Assembly (NCBI GenBank): GCA_920105625.2
Contig: OV050032.1
Location: 69,607,879 to 69,671,878 of the forward strand
From: Clusia tigrina
Taxonomy: Eukaryota > Arthropoda > Insecta > Diptera > Clusiidae
Length of the DNA: 64,000 bases
Direction of reading: 5' to 3'
Both the position numbers and the translations under genes were made by a program. Under the pieces are notes generated by a model. That model saw only the letters and a program-made list of their open reading frames with translations, was not told the origin of the DNA and searched no databases. Of the stretch, positions 63,401 to 64,000 are shown one piece after another. The stretch's first letter is position 1; each line of letters begins with the position of its first letter.

Positions 63401-64000
63401 AAAATTTCAAGGTTTTATGACGATCCAGTAAAAGATTACAAGCATTTGTATGTTGCAAACTTTGATAGGTGTAGGACTTACCGTATAGAAGTTAGGGCCA
63501 TTTGAAGTTTTATCAGTGTTTGATTTGGGACTCAAGGGGAGCATAGCTTTGAGCGATAGCTTAAATTGACAAGAGGCTCGAGTACTTTATTGTTACAAAA
63601 TTTCAAGGTTTTATGACGCTCCAGTAAAAAGTTACAAGCATTTGTATGCTGTAAACTTTGATAGGTGTAGGACGTACTGTATAGAAGTTAGGGCCATTTG
63701 AAGTTTTACCAGTGTTTGATTTGGGATTCAAGGGTAGCATAGCTTTGAGCGATAGCTTAAATTGACAAGAGGCTCGATTACTTTATTGTTACCAAATTTC
63801 AAGGTTTTATGACGCTCCAGTAAAAAGTTACAAGCATTTGTATGTTGTGAACTTTGATAGGTGTAGGACTTACCGTATAGAAGTTAGGTCCATTTGAAGT
63901 TTTATCAGTGTTTGATTTGGGACTCAAGGGGAGCATAGCTTTGAGCGATAGCTTAAGTGGACAAGAGGCTCGAGTACTTTATTGTTACAAAATTTCAAGG
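60440..64000 (+). repeat. Pure type T block at the right end
   Basis: Two truncated monomers lie directly side by side (junctions 60440 and 60553, about 112 bp apart), then type T monomers run to the end. The segment 61.3-62.2 kb resembles one unit of the 783-bp repeat. A three-monomer series of about 612 bp containing ccagaaaaaagttac, cttgattggggactc and the 25-bp duplication occurs twice (about 62.58 and 63.19 kb) and once at 58.62 kb. The array leaves the window inside a monomer. Confidence 0.85.

Larger units (their letters stand above)
1..64000 (+). repeat. Satellite DNA array, ~196-bp monomer, head to tail
   Basis: The landmark aagttagggccatttgaag recurs at 197, 393, 589 and onward with a step of 196, and the same monomer can be followed line by line to the last base. 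All copies lie in the same orientation. Most differ by substitutions and small indels; a minority carry recurrent deletions. I found no unique DNA, transposon or gene between monomers. Size, AT-richness and higher-order structure suggest a eukaryotic centromeric or pericentromeric satellite. The sequence shows the array; the centromeric role is inference. Neither array end lies in the window. Confidence 0.98.

Noticed and set aside
1..64000. CRISPR array
   Set aside because: Repeats are ~196 bp and contiguous, with no short constant repeat separated by unique spacers.
1..64000. CENP-B box
   Set aside because: I looked for the TTCG....A..CGGG core in both orientations around the tttcgagg and gacgctcc blocks and found no copy with the required bases.

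Overview
The whole window is one uninterrupted satellite DNA array. A monomer of about 196 bp (about 38% GC by hand count of one consensus) is repeated head to tail roughly 330 times on one strand from base 1 to base 64000. I see no gene, RNA gene, transposon, unique sequence or inverted segment anywhere. The array runs off both ends, so its true limits are unknown.

The organism is a eukaryote. Monomer length near one nucleosome plus linker, AT-richness, higher-order repeats and lack of interruptions fit a centromeric or pericentromeric satellite. From memory only, several monomer blocks (a CTCGAG box, an AATTTC box, an ATGACGC box, and the AAGTTA...CATTTGA phrase) recall plant centromere satellites, especially the soybean CentGm type. 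A flowering plant, perhaps a legume, is my best guess, but the window alone cannot prove it.

Two subfamilies make up the array. Type A carries ctatgagcgat, gtcacaaaa and gacgcaccg; type T carries ctttgagcgat, gttacaaaa and gacgtaccg. Layout: 1-11.9 kb is all type A, with a 980-bp five-monomer repeat nested in a nine-monomer repeat at 3.4-9.7 kb. 11.9-14.3 kb is mainly type T. From 14 to 60 kb the types alternate in blocks that are themselves copied in long higher-order repeats: about 2.3-2.5 kb (13.9-17.9 kb), 4.5-4.7 kb (18.7-27.2 kb), 2.75 kb (27.6-31 kb), 3.75 kb (32.5-39.3 kb), 2.19 kb (41.2-45.9 kb), and 4.78-4.98 kb (49.1-58.3 kb). From 60.4 kb to the end it is type T only.

The most informative structures are three. 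(1) A shortened 112-bp monomer first appears at 14.05 kb, occurs singly to 30 kb, then almost always as 309-bp-spaced pairs. (2) The monomer holds two directly adjacent 56-bp units matching at 37 of 56 positions, so it is itself an old tandem repeat. (3) A 17-base dyad is present in type A and broken in type T. Copies of long repeats differ by whole monomers (196 bp), the signature of unequal exchange. Nothing here encodes a protein-based system; the interest lies in satellite evolution and possible centromere function.
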